Positions 48,527 through 60,779 of a stretch of 64,000 nt of DNA are shown here, piece by piece. Within the stretch, counting starts at the first letter, position 1. Each line of letters starts with the position of its first letter. Where the stretch lies: positions 572,710 to 636,709 of the forward strand of contig VYZB01000171.1 of the NCBI GenBank assembly GCA_013397455.1. The letters are read 5' to 3'. The stretch comes from Crotophaga sulcirostris. Its lineage: Eukaryota; Chordata; Aves; Cuculiformes; Crotophagidae. The notes under the pieces are model-generated. The model made no database searches. It saw only the letters and a program-made list of their open reading frames with translations, and was not told the origin of the DNA. The position numbers were made by a program, and so were the translations under genes.

Positions 48527-50740
48527 ATTGTCCTTCATTTCCACAGACGAGTGATCAATAAGGGTTACATGTAGTGCAAAATGTCATTGACTTTATTGAC
48601 CTCAGAAGTATAATCTCCAAAGTCTGTCTCCTTGTAATGAAAGAAATTCTTGGTGCCATACATATTTGTCCCATTTGGTTGTTCCCGCTTCCAGTACTCA
48701 TTATAATTTTGTGTTGTTACACATATTATGAAATTTGGAGGCATTTAACTGCTCATTTTACAAATAAATCTAAAATAAACGTTTTGTTTTCAACATTCTG
48801 AATTCCTACAAACAACAGATGAAGCATGTGTTTATTTATGTATTTATTCTACGCCCCATTTCTCATCTCTACATATATAGAATAAGAAGTACAGTTTTAC
48901 AACGTAGTTCTACACCACTGTAAGCTATTTTCAATGTCAGAATGTTCCTTCACTAACAGGCACAAATCACTTCAAAGTTTAATTTTAGATAAGAGTAGTA
49001 ATAATAATGCATCCTTTGTTTACTGAAATGTTGCAAAGTTATTTCCATTAATGGTAAAAAGTCTGGATTATCTCATACTCTGTTATCGGCAGTGACCATG
49101 TGGTTTTGATCATTTGTATCACTTAACAGAAACTGGAATTTCTTTTCCAGGAATCCTACTCTTTTGTCTTTGAAGACAGGGACAGCACTGCCATTGACAT
49201 TACTGAAATTAGAATGCAAATATTCAGTCTCTGTGTAATCTACCATAAATACACAGATCTGTTTTTTTTCTTCTATTTCTCTTGCTTTGTAATGATTGTT
49301 TTCTGAATTCTGGAGAACAGCCTTTCAGTAAATTATTTAGTAGTCCTTTGGATTTTCTTAATTTTACAGTATTTTCATTGTCTCTTTTTTCCTGTGGAAG
49401 GAGCTTTGCAGTAATATTCTATTGAAAAATGTCCTAGCTGACATAATAATCGCCACAAAAGTAAAGATTCAGCTAATGCCATTCATATTCAGGGTTGAAT
49501 ATGAAGTAGATTGGACTACACCATTCTCAACTGTTCTCATATAAACCTTAAGTGGTGGTTGCTATACAGATTGTGTGCAACACCCTTGTCTCTGGAGGAA
49601 ATTTATCCAGTTTACACATTTGCCCTCTTAAATGTAGAGTATCAAAACATTAACTTCTTATCTATTGTCTCCTCAGAAAAAAAATAGCTATATTCAGTTA
49701 GGTTCTCCCCATTTCTGTTAGCTTTACATGTGAAAGTAATTCCTTGATCAATACAATGAAAATGAATATGATTTCATTGTTATTAACCATATGTTAGTGT
49801 AAAATCACATAATAACTAAGACAAAATAACATGGCTCCTAGGTGCAAAAAAGACCCAAGGTCCCCTACCTGAATCATCTTAGCTTATTTTGGGAATTCTT
49901 GAGAAACACAAGCTCACAACTCTGATTTCCTCAAGGATTCAGTAAGGTCTGCTGATTTCAATGAAGCCTCTCAGCCTGTGCTCTGTACTCTATTTAAATT
50001 GCCCACAGAAGCATGTAGAGAACTTCCTAGGATCTTCAGGTCAAGGACAACACACCTTCATGGAGCATTATGAAAGTTTTTGTTTCCTGAGGGGAAGTAA
50101 CATTATATTCAAGAAATATTAGACTACGACAACTCTGAAAATGAGGAACTCCCATTTATATCAGTGGCAGAAAAAACAAGCTACAAGACTCAGTACATAT
50201 TTTAAGCACTGCAGTGGTTGTGTAGCTTGACTTTGAGAAACTGAAGACCCAGCACCTCAGGGAAGGATTTGCTCGGTGTGCAGCAACGTGTTTTTAAGTA
50301 CAATGTGACATTAGCAAGCATGTTTAGAAAAAACATCAAAATGTAGTACTAAAGAGGAAAAATTTTTCTCTCGTAAATCAAAACGCAGAGGAAACAATGT
50401 GGAAAATAGTAAATAACATGCTTATTAATCACAAATTAAGCTGCAGTTGGTTATTTTCTTTAGATTTACTGGGCTTTATGTCTTCGTTTCTATGGCAAAC
50501 TGTCAGGGTAAATGGAAGAAAATTACTAAGCAATGCCTTGCATGATGATCATCTCTCATACATTAACTCCCCCACAACATGCATATAACTCACTAACTGT
50601 TTCGTGTGCACTGAGGGGAATAAGAGTACAATGCTCTTACCCTTCATCATAAACTACAATGCCAGGAATGGAAATCAGGCTCATTGACATATAATTCCCA
50701 GGATGTCCTCAACATCCCTTTCTGTAGATGGGAGATTAAT
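48527..50740. other. Unassigned sequence between two CR1 pieces
   Basis: AT-rich sequence with no recognised gene or repeat. It separates the RT-side CR1 piece (47.3-48.5 kb) from the endonuclease-side piece (50.8-51.2 kb). No terminal inverted repeats or clear target duplications were seen at its ends. Confidence 0.5.
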
Positions 50741-50741
50741 T

Positions 50742-50803
50742 TGACATCCAAGTCTCTCTTCCCCACCACATTTGACATTCAGGTCTCTCTTCCCCACCAC
50801 CCC
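50742..50803. repeat. 31-bp tandem duplication, two copies
   Basis: Two adjacent 31-bp units begin TGACATCCA (50742) and TGACATTCA (50773). They share the core GTCTCTCTTCCCCACCAC and differ at a few positions. The pair sits at the 3'-side edge of the CR1 endonuclease fragment, so the duplicated unit may include the fragment's last bases. Confidence 0.9.
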
Positions 50804-51205
50804 TGAGTTTCAGCCAAAGCTCTCTGATCAGCCAGGCTGGTCTTCTCCCCCGCTGGCTGATCTTTCAGCACACAGGGACAGCCTTCTCTTCTGCACCTTT
50901 AAGATTACTTTACTGAAGAATATCCAGCCTGCCTGGAGTCCTTTTCCCTTCAGGACTGCTCCCAGGGGTATCTATCAACCGGACTCCTAAACAGGCCAAA
51001 GATTGCCTTCTGGAAGTCTAAGGTAGCACCTCTGCTAACTTTCCTCCTTAGATCTCTAAGAATCCCAAACTCTATCATGTCATGACTGCTGAGCCCAAGA
51101 TGCCCTCCAACTATCACATAATCTACAAGTACTTCTCTGTTTGAAAACAACAGGTCTCTGCATCCAGAGAAGGTGCTGAAACCTGATGTGATCTCTGACT
51201 TCACC
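50785..51205 (-). mobile_element. Bird CR1 LINE, endonuclease C-terminal part
   Basis: The minus-strand frame from 51213 to 50950 contains DLLFSNREVLVDYVIVGGHL, SSHDMIEFGILRDLRRKVSR and TLDFQKAIFGLFRSPVDRYP. This is the C-terminal part of the CR1 APE-type endonuclease, including the S-D/H-H catalytic region as SSHD (usually SDHE or SDHD). After a stop at PWEQS the related sequence continues in shifted frames to about 50785. The residues there correspond to the usual PMCRK...W-L-N-x-E-L-W linker. The piece ends before the RT domain, so it lacks its own 3' end. Confidence 0.9.
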
Positions 51206-51209
51206 TTCG

Positions 51210-54200
51210 GCATTTATATCCACGTGTGATGTCCATGGCAGATCTGTCTGTACCCACGCCGCAGGGCAGTGATCGGCTGGGTCTCTTTGGTCAGAACTCC
51301 AGCTGCCTTGGGGACAGGTGAGGACTGTCTTGTCATGAGGCATGTTTCATTGCGTAGACATCAGGCAATGGCAACATCCTGTGCCATTAGTACTCTCCTG
51401 ATGTTTCAAACATTTCTGCATGAGGTTAAGATATATGACAGAGGACATGAAGGAAATGGGTTCAGAGGCCCATGCTTGCTTCACACAACAAGTAGATCAC
51501 AGTCCAGCAGCCAGAATGTGTCATCTCTGTGACTATGCAGATAAGTTTAAGCCACAGAATGTAATATTAACAACTTTCAGAGACAAGCAAGTTTGACTGT
51601 TTTTTTTTTTTTTCTGGCAGCCTAAGAGATGAAGGATTGTAGATAAACCTTTGCTAATCCTTTGAATCAATGCCCTAGAAGAAGGTACAATTGTTTCTGT
51701 AAGAGATGTCAAAGACTGTTTATAGACAATGAGATTAACTTGATTAAACATCAGTTTCTCCCGTGAATACAAATGATTACCATTCACTGCTCATAGTTTA
51801 CTATATTTGATAAGCTCTCAAAAGGAAATGGGTGTTCTTGGGATTCAGTCATTTAAAATAAGTTGCTGTCAGTCTTAGAAATAATGGCAAGACAAAGGAA
51901 ATAATGAATTCTCCAATATCATTGCATGACTGCAACAGATTAGCGAATAAAACCAGCTGGAGTAGCAGCAACAGTAAAGACAGTAATAATGAAAAAAAGT
52001 AGCAATACAATGCTTGGATATCATAAGACAGAGTTTTTGGATTACTTTAGTGTTTTTAAAATTGAAAAGAACTTTTATAATATATACAGTTGTCACATTT
52101 GATAGAGGTTATCAGTGCCTGATAGTGGCTTGTAGTTGGATGCCAAAGACATTAGTGGGAAAGCACTGTAGTCAATAAAGCATATAAATTCACTTCATTC
52201 CACTGATGTCAGCAGAGCTGGAATTCACTTCACCACACTGAAGTCTGGCCCTTACTATTTGCAAATGGCATACAGGAAACATCTGATCAATTGTAATTAC
52301 TCATAGCTGACTGCAGGGCTACAAGCAGTAGCAGGCTGAGAACTGTACTGAGTCTGAATTTCCAAGCACAGATGGGTAAAGCAGCACAGAAATTGGCATG
52401 CTTATCCTATGGAAAATTTGGGATTTTTTCGTTGTGGGTTGGTTTTTTGTTTTGATGAAAAAACCCCATGCAAATAAAACTAGAAACGCACAACATAGTA
52501 TGGTTTTTTTGATGAAAATTTCAAGTCAGTCAAATGGCAACAGATCTAGGCCGTTCTGCTAAAACAGAGAGCCTAAGAAGCATGTATTACAATTTCCAGC
52601 TAAGTAGATCTGGAGGTAGCTTAGGAGCAACCTGCCTTCCAGGTTTCCACAGCTGTCATGTAATCATCACAATCCCATAGAAAACTTCAGTTCTGTTGAA
52701 TCATCATTTACCATTTGAGATCCAGTCCACTGGAAATCCAGCCAGTTCTAAAAAGACAAGCTAGATTTTCCCCATGCTGGAGCAAGACACTTGCTAATTC
52801 ACATTTTAACCAATATTCCTACATTTATAAACCAATGGGAAACAGCTGAGCATATTTAAAATCAAATCACAAAGCAGCTCAAAACAGTAGCTGTGTTTGA
52901 ATCACTACACAACAAAATGGGGAGAAAAGGTATTCCTGAATAGTAGCAGCAGCTGATAAGACAATACGGTGCAGTGATAAGAAGACAACCACTTATTATT
53001 ATCATTGCCTTGAAATAGCATTTTCATGGAGGCAATTTATGTTTTATTTTAATAACATGCTAAAGATAAACAAGATAAAATATATTTTGGGATGACTTGT
53101 CTGATTCTGAGGAAGTAACTCACAAGAGCTATCTGATATTTTGTCTCAGGTATTTGTTGCTCTTTCCTGCTAGTTTTATCTACATGTTCTCTACATGTTG
53201 TTATTAGAAGCTCTATAATACAGTAAAAATATAAATATATATAAAAAATTCTTGATGGGATTGACAGATCATGTCTTCTTTCTGTTGCCTTTTCTTTGAG
53301 CTAAAGACTGAAGAATGCTAAAAAATCCACTTCTTTACTTCTCCCACCCTGTAACTATCTAACCTCTAGAAAAATAGAAGTTAGACTTGATCAGTCTAGA
53401 AACATTACTTTCCAGTTCATTTCACTCTCATTCAATAATCATCAGCAGTAAACAGCAGAGGGCCATTAATGGCCTTTAATTTGCTATAGAAATTTAAAAT
53501 ATAAGTAATTTTGTTCCCCCTAGGTGTACATAAATTAGGGAAAGCAAAGAGCACACACATTGGACTGGTCACAGATGTTAGGTATGTTCATCAGCAGGTA
53601 GCAAATTCTTTATTTGGCTCAGACATTCAGAGTTTTCAAAGCAGCCAAGATGAGAACAGTGAAAAGTATGAAGAAATGTGGTCTTCTGGCAAGGAGGTTG
53701 GTAAGCAGGTTGCCTCCATTCTGCTCCTGGCTTTCATGGTGACTGGAACAAGCCACTGAATGTTTCTGGTCCTCACATGAGAAATGTTTACTACATCTAG
53801 AAAGGAATGTACATGAAAGGAGGAGAATAAATGTTTCACATAAATAACGGGAATATTGATTAAGAAGGAAGACTGAGAAGAAGAATATTAAAAGAAAGAA
53901 TTAAAATAAATTAAAATGTAAGAAAAATAATTAAGAAGTGCTATCTATTGTGATAGTTGCAATAGCCTCACAAGAGAAATGATAAAACCCCTCTTCTTTC
54001 CAAAATATGATTATAAATAGAAGTACAGCAAAATAGCCAAGCATTTGTAGATGTATTTGCAAATATTCATTATAAACAATGCAGTGTAAATTAAGGGCAA
54101 CTCCTCAGCAGTCAGCAGTTATATAAGTGTAAAATCAGCACAAGTGAGGTCAGACCAGGGGCTAGGAATGTTAATGTATTTGAACTGGAATGTTAATGCA

Positions 54201-57200
54201 ACTGAACAGAAATGCCAGGTACAAGTTTACAATGCAATGTCTGGAATTAATATTCAGTGCTCTTTCCCTCTGATAGATTTTGGTACTGTGGAAAATACAA
54301 GAAGCACAAAAGAGAAAATCTCATTCATCTGCCAAAACCACAATAGCAAAGCAAACTGTGAGCTGATAAACAGCTGCTTTTCCTTCTGATAGAATAGGAA
54401 CAGAAACAGAACTATGGAAAATGGAAGGCTGTGAATGAGGTTGTTTCACTTTGTGTTCAACTCTTGAACGTCCCAAGTAACAAACAACACCTGAGTTTTC
54501 CATGTTCTTCTCTAGCATCGACTTAGTTTTACTCTTTCAAAGGTCTCCAATGCTCACTTATATATCATAAGGGAATGCTGACAAATGTCCTATATGTCAC
54601 AAGAAATCCGTCATTCAAAAGAAAAACCACTTTGTGCCATTTCAAAGAAAGATCTCTGCTGAAACCACACAGCTAGATGAAAAAAATTAAAAGACCTCCC
54701 CAGCTCCAAAGACAGCAGCCAAGTAGCAGAGGGCTGAAAGAAAAGTGATTCAAGAGGAGCACAAAATAAGGAGAATGAGAAGGAAAGCGTGTTAGCCTGA
54801 GTGATTTAGGATGGGGATGATTCACCACTGAGGGCCAGGCAATTGTAAGCTGAAGTCAGATCACAGTGGACTTGTCCAGTTGTATTGTTTGATTATGTTT
54901 TGGGCTGCAAACCTTTTGGGGGGATTACTATGAATTATAATAATAGATGTTCGTTTTACAGCATCTTAGCTTTTGACATTTCATGGTTCTGTGCAAAGAT
55001 ACCATCCTGAAGAAACTTCTGTTGCATCACTAAGCAAACACTAAGACTATAAAAAGCCTGAGAAGTGAAACATAAAACCACAAAGAAGTGAGTGTCTTTA
55101 CCGTTTCTTTAAAAAATACTGCTGAAGCGATTGTGATTAGTTGCTGAAGTCCTATTTTTAGCTAGATCGATTTCAGATAGAGAAGCAAGAAGTGCAAGAT
55201 TAGAAAAAAGCAGATACTGAAGGGTTAAAACACCCTCAAGCCTGCCATGCATTCAAATCTACCTTTGACCTTGCATTTTGCTAATATAAGAGGAACCATT
55301 CCTCTAACTGACAGGACCTTGGAGACCTTGAAATTAAAACAGATCTCTGCCTCAAGGTATTTAAATTAAGTAGCTTGCTCAGTTATGGCAATATAAGTCA
55401 GCTGTATGTTTGATGGGGCTGAGGAGGGAGGATTGGGTTTTCTGGCACAGCTCCAGGTGGGCAGTGGTCTTCTGACATCAACAAAGTCCCTTCTAGCACA
55501 GAGCAGAGAGAAAGATGTAAAACACTTCTCCCCAAGCCATCATCATCATCTTAATATCTGCTCCTTAGTGAATCCCAGCTGAAAGGCTATTTAGCAGATG
55601 AAGACTGACTGTTTCGGGCTGACGAGCTTGACCTCTCCTATTGTAGAGAAGGACATTTATCTTCATCCATAGCTGACTGGCTATGAGGCACATGGTTGTC
55701 CTTCCCACGCGCTGCTATGTGCATCCCCATCTGGGAGCAATGACATCCACACTCACACACTGTTTTCTGGAGATGGGCTCTGTCCTAAAACAGATCTCAA
55801 AAAGGGGCAACCAAACACGACAGGTCTCCATCATGATCAATGCTGCCGCTGGGCTGTGTGGTGGCTTTTCCCAGGCGGTGATGCCTCTACTGGCAGTGGG
55901 GTTGTCTCAGATGCCAAATCTGTACTTTCTTGAAGGACTTGTTCTTCCCATAATTAAAACCCCCACTGCTGAGTCTTCTTTTTTCCTGAGCACTATACCC
56001 TCATGTTCATGGCTCATGAGAGGGTGATCCTGGTTATGCTCCTGCCGCTGGAAAGGAGTTTTCAGAGCAGCTAATGAGTCAGCTCATTCCTCAGTAGCTA
56101 TTAATTACAAAAATATTTAGGCAATAAACCATGTTAACTTGAAAAGTTTCAGAACTACAAACAACAAAAGTAACACACTAGTGGTACATTATCATCTGAA
56201 AAAGACAATAAAGGTGCAGCTGGGAGAGCTGTAACCTCTTTCATTAACAAATCCAGGGCTTTGTTTTTTGAAGGCAGTAGGAATGGTCAGGTAAAGAAAC
56301 AACACAAAGTAGTGCAGAAATGTTCATTAGAATTTAGGATTTTCTGAATAAGCTGCTTTGATACAAGTAAGGCTGAGAAAATATCTACAGGAGATACAAC
56401 AGGGAGAGAACTTGGCATCATAACTAGGGATTTCTAACGTTTTTAGGGTTTGAAAAGCTAGGTTACAACACTCTTACTGGTTCTAAATGACAGATGAACA
56501 TCCTGCTGGAGAGGAATGGGTGCACAGATCCTCTGACAGGTGGAGAGTTGATCCTGGTCTGATAGCTTTTACAGTGAGGAAAACAGAAGCAAAAGTCTGT
56601 TTTCTCTCTCAAAGGAGGACATTGGTAGTCCTGTGCCTTTTAGTATGATTTGCTCTTTTGATCTGCGTATGGCTTTGCCTGTGCTAATTTACTTAAGTGT
56701 TTGCAGGGGGGGGCAGGGGGAAAAGCTTTCATTAGAGCTACAGAACTGCTGAGTTGTTTGACAGTAATTCTATTTGGAATTCTTTAAGTACAGACGGGTG
56801 GGCTTGTGGAGTGATATTTTTTTTTTCTTAGTAAGGATAGGATAAGTAGTTGAATGGAACAGTTTGTGTTGATGACTGGAATGACTAAAACGTTATCTCT
56901 GAAGAAAGTTCACTTAGTGCATTGCTACATGAGTTGCTGACTGGACCTACTTGCTGTGCCTGGCACATTCATTCCTGCTTTAGAACAAAAGCAGGCAAAT
57001 ACATATGTGTACATGCAAGCACATATACAAGAAAAGCCACAGTGAAAGCTTTACCTGCATTTTTTTTTAACCTCACTGTGTCCCATGAGTCATGTGAGAG
57101 GGGTTTATTAGAGACTGTAATTCTTTCCAGCTTCCTTGCAGAGGCTGCAGAGATGATAGTTGTGATGCTGGTTACTTAGCTGCACTTAGACAGGTAGACT

Positions 57201-57785
57201 GAGATTGTACCAAAATGGTCAATAGGCTTTTCACTTGAACAGCAGTCTCTTGGGAACAGATTTCATTCGCTATTAACCTAATGTGTGTTTAAGTCATTGA
57301 CAAGAAGATAAAAGACTTCATATTTTGTTATCAATTTTTCAAGCCATCTGCAGCTCCACTTTGTTACATAAAGTAGAAATGACTGGATGTAGTGTTGGTT
57401 GGGTTTTGTTTGTTTTAATTATTGTTGTTTGTTCGTTTGTTTTTCCTCTCCCAAGGGGAAAAGTGAAGAGGACAAAATGTTAAAATTTTGATGTCAACAA
57501 CCTCTCGGTACAGACCTGTTGTGATCTGTATCTGCATTTTTCCACACTATTCTTTGTACCAAGGAATTCTGTGTGGTCATTTCTGGCTGGGGTTGCTATA
57601 CTTAATAAAAGAAACAGAGATTACAGACCCAAAATATGAAGACTGAAGGGAAAGACATCATTGTATAAAATATAGGGTGAATATCCTACTAAATGCCTGT
57701 GTTTTTAGTGAACTAATACCTGAAAAATACAAATGACTTCATAATAAGAAATTCAACTAGCTTTAGTTTTTCTATTAGGAAGTCA
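51210..57785. other. No gene seen, mixed composition
   Basis: No known gene or assignable repeat. A T14 run at 51600-51613 is followed by CTGGCAG, acceptor-like in isolation. A G8CAG5 run lies at 56706-56720. A GC-richer patch with a 114-codon + frame (55683-56027) shows no recognised domain. The rest is ordinary AT-rich sequence. Confidence 0.5.
56706..56720 (+). repeat. G-run pair (G8, then G5)
   Basis: Eight consecutive G (56706-56713) are separated by CA from five more (56716-56720). The eight-G run can be divided into two tracts, but only three tracts in total are available, so a stable intramolecular four-tract quadruplex is not assured. Confidence 0.75.
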
Positions 57786-57789
57786 TAAT

Positions 57790-57825
57790 AAATTATAAGT
57801 TATAATTTTTAAGTTATAATTTTTT
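57790..57825. repeat. 9-bp palindrome plus 15-bp tandem unit
   Basis: AAATTATAA (57790-57798) and TTATAATTT (57800-57808) form a perfect inverted repeat around one G. The sequence AAGTTATAATTTTT then recurs immediately downstream, giving two copies of a unit of about 15 bp. It is entirely AT-rich, so slippage is the simplest origin. Confidence 0.8.
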
Positions 57826-57829
57826 TTCC

Positions 57830-60770
57830 AAAATGTATTATTATTTAAATGATAACCTGTCTTGATCAAAGGTCTTAATGTGTATTATTCCTCACAACAG
57901 GATAGATAGGCATTATGGTTTATTTTTCTCTGAAAAAAAAAATTGTTGTCTAATTAATACTAAAGTAAATTGAAATGAATGTTGCTGTGCATTAATTTGA
58001 AATAATGGAAATTCTGGACATATTTCAACTTATACCTTTTAAAAATGCTTATTTATGATTAATTTATTTTAGGAAAAGTTAAACACATAATGATCTTGGT
58101 AAAAGATACAGCTGGTATTAAAGAACTGTTAAATTAAATAAATGTAAACACTAATTGAACAGGTAATATCTTCTCTTAAAGCATTTGATCAGCCGTATAT
58201 AAAAAAGATTATTTCTTCCAGATTATTTAGAAAGTATAGTTTGTACTTCACATAACTGTCTTGTTTTCATGGATTCCAAGATTAAAAGGCCCCTCATTTC
58301 CTCTAGGAACAGCACCCATTTATCTCGTATGCCATTAGCCCTGTCTTAAAGACTTTGAAGTACATTTTCCACATCTGGCTGTATGGAAGGTCAGCATGTT
58401 CTCAGCTTTATTTAACTACAAGATTTAGATCATTGTTTTCCAAACCATTTAATTTTTATGTTGTCTGTCATTTTGCATCACTCCCAAGACAGTATTAAAA
58501 CTAAAATTGCTATGATGTTGGTGATTTGATTTACACAGTAAATTAAAATACAATAACACTATTAATTTCTGTGTTGTTTCTCACAACAGCTTCAGACTAC
58601 TTTTATAACTCAACTGATATTGGCATATGTATTAAGTGGAAATCTCGTCAAATTTTAACACACAAAGGTGTGTCACTTTAGCAAATTTACACGATTCATG
58701 TCAACCTTTGCCTCAAATAAATTTTAATTAAATTAAATACAAAATATATCCACTCTGGACAAATCTGCAGTAATTTGAGAGAGGTATAAATTTTACAGCA
58801 GAGGTTAGAGACAAGGTACAGGAGTACTGGATCCACACTAGCCCTTGCCAACGAATACATAGTTCAGCCCTCAATCCTTACCCATGGCATCCCACCTTTA
58901 AATGGAGAATGTCTCTTGAACTGAAATCATGATACCATTGCAGTCAGTGGAAAAATTTCCAACATTTCATCTGAAATGGTTTTTCTACCTCTGTTCTTAT
59001 ATAATAATGCTCTATAAGAAGCAGGTTTCATATTTGGCTATGTTAAAATTCATATATGAGTTACTAATGAAAGCTAAATGCCAGATTGTGAAAAATGGCT
59101 CATGTTGTTCCTTTGGTTCACATTCAATTTTTTGCTCCATGTCTCTCCAGCTCCTTTCTTCCTTTTCCTTCACCTTAACAAAATACATAGATACTATTTA
59201 TAATTTCTGGAAACTCAGAATATTCATCACTTCTCACACAAAGCAATCATAGGTGCTTCAAGTCTTGTAGTTAGGTTGCATGGATGTTTACAATCAACCA
59301 TCTACTTGTTCCAGCTCTTTTACTTTGTGCTTTAATATGTGCTTTTTTCATGTTACAGCTCAGTTCTCTGACTGTCTAAATGGACTCTAAAGCATGTTTG
59401 TCTCTCCAGCATCTCCAATATCTGCAGCAGTTATCCCTAATGACTTTACGTGATTTACAGTTACTCCCAGAATCTATTTCCATGACTAATAAATCTTTCC
59501 TCATAACTGAGGGCTTCTGCCATCTTTTCCAAATGTAATATTTTATCCTGAAGGTTTTGTTTGTTCTATTTTTCTGCTTTGTTTCTTTATCTTTCACCTT
59601 ATTCACAAATTCATTTCATACTTTGCTACTATAAATGTGCAAAAGCCTTTACAGTACCTTTGCATCTCAGTATTTCACAAAATATTTTTTGCCTTACCTG
59701 GTACATGTGCAAATTATTTGAAGGAGTTGTTTCATTCTTTCACTGCAGAAAAGTAGGATGAAATAAAGAAGTCTTTAATGGCACATTTCAACATCGTGCA
59801 ATGATTTAAGGCAAGAACTGGGGAATGTCATATCAGTTGAGCCCATGGAGGAATATGGAAGGGCAAAATGCTGTTAACCTAGTTACAGTTTGGGGTAGTA
59901 ACTTACATGCATTATTATACATTCTCATAAGTATATAAAATGGCTATGACTCATAACTGTCCCAAAACTGCATAAGATCTTGTCCTTCCACTCTCACTGT
60001 ACCAACTGTATGCTAATAATATTTACTGAGGAAAATTTCTAGATACTATATTGCACAGGAAGATAATGAAATTTTGTGGGTTTAAAGTATCATATACTCT
60101 GTGTATTATAGTGCTTTGTCATGCAGAAAACAATATTTTTAACAAATTCCTTAACAATGCCTAGTATTAAGTGAGGTAGCTTTGACAGGGACATCCTTAG
60201 TCCCTTAGCAGAGAGGGAAAATGTTGAATTTCGGAAAAAAACCAACCCCTTGGAAATTGAGTTGTGCATACTGGAAAGCTTGTTCAGCATTGAGAGCAGA
60301 GAAGATCAATGCATAAATGGTTCTCACAGAAGGTTAGAAACAACTCTGAGAAAAGTCATGGCTCTAGGACCCAGTGACTGAGCTGCATGTCTTGTAGGAA
60401 AGCAGAATAAATGAAAGATAGGCAGGAAAGCGTCAACAAAATGTGCCCCTGGACACATGCCAATAAGTCCTGATCTGGCACAGTGGACATGCTGGAATGA
60501 CACCTAAGGTATCCTTTCTGCTGTCCCATGGTCATACTCTCCTTCATTTAGCCACGTGTCCAACCTGAAACCCACCCTGTCAAATCCACCTTACGGCCTA
60601 CCTTTAAAGCGTCTTAGCACCAGGCTTTCCACTGAGCGCTTCCAGCAGCTTTGACACGTGCAACCTATTTGTTAGCACAGTCTCAACTAAAGCTTGTTGG
60701 GATAACAAATTAAAGTGAGTGTTCAGGAAATTCTGCACTTTGGTGCACGAAAATGAAATCCGTTTCCCAT
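57830..60770. other. AT-rich sequence, no gene seen
   Basis: No gene or repeat. The segment to about 58150 is dense in homeodomain-type TAAT/ATTA cores and includes GATCAAAGG (57864-57872), a perfect TCF/LEF-type site. A 107-codon + frame at 58929-59252 is Phe/Ser/Leu/Ile-rich without a recognisable domain. Confidence 0.5.
57864..57872 (+). promoter_or_regulatory. TCF/LEF-type motif GATCAAAGG
   Basis: This is a perfect match to the (A/T)TCAAAGG core bound by TCF/LEF factors. Single matches are common by chance. It is listed because the surrounding block has the texture of a regulatory element. Confidence 0.2.
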
Positions 60771-60779
60771 CTGTAACAG

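Noticed and set aside
51080..51532. Two 87-codon frames, one on each strand (minus 51343-51080, + 51269-51532)
   Set aside because: The minus frame is a second reading of the CR1 endonuclease fragment and its flank. The + frame has no recognisable domain.
51600..51620. T14 plus CTGGCAG as a splice acceptor
   Set aside because: No open frame or matching donor follows within a usual exon length.
55683..56027. 114-codon + frame in GC-richer sequence
   Set aside because: No domain, signal or repeat match was recognised, and the frame begins and ends without splice or promoter support.
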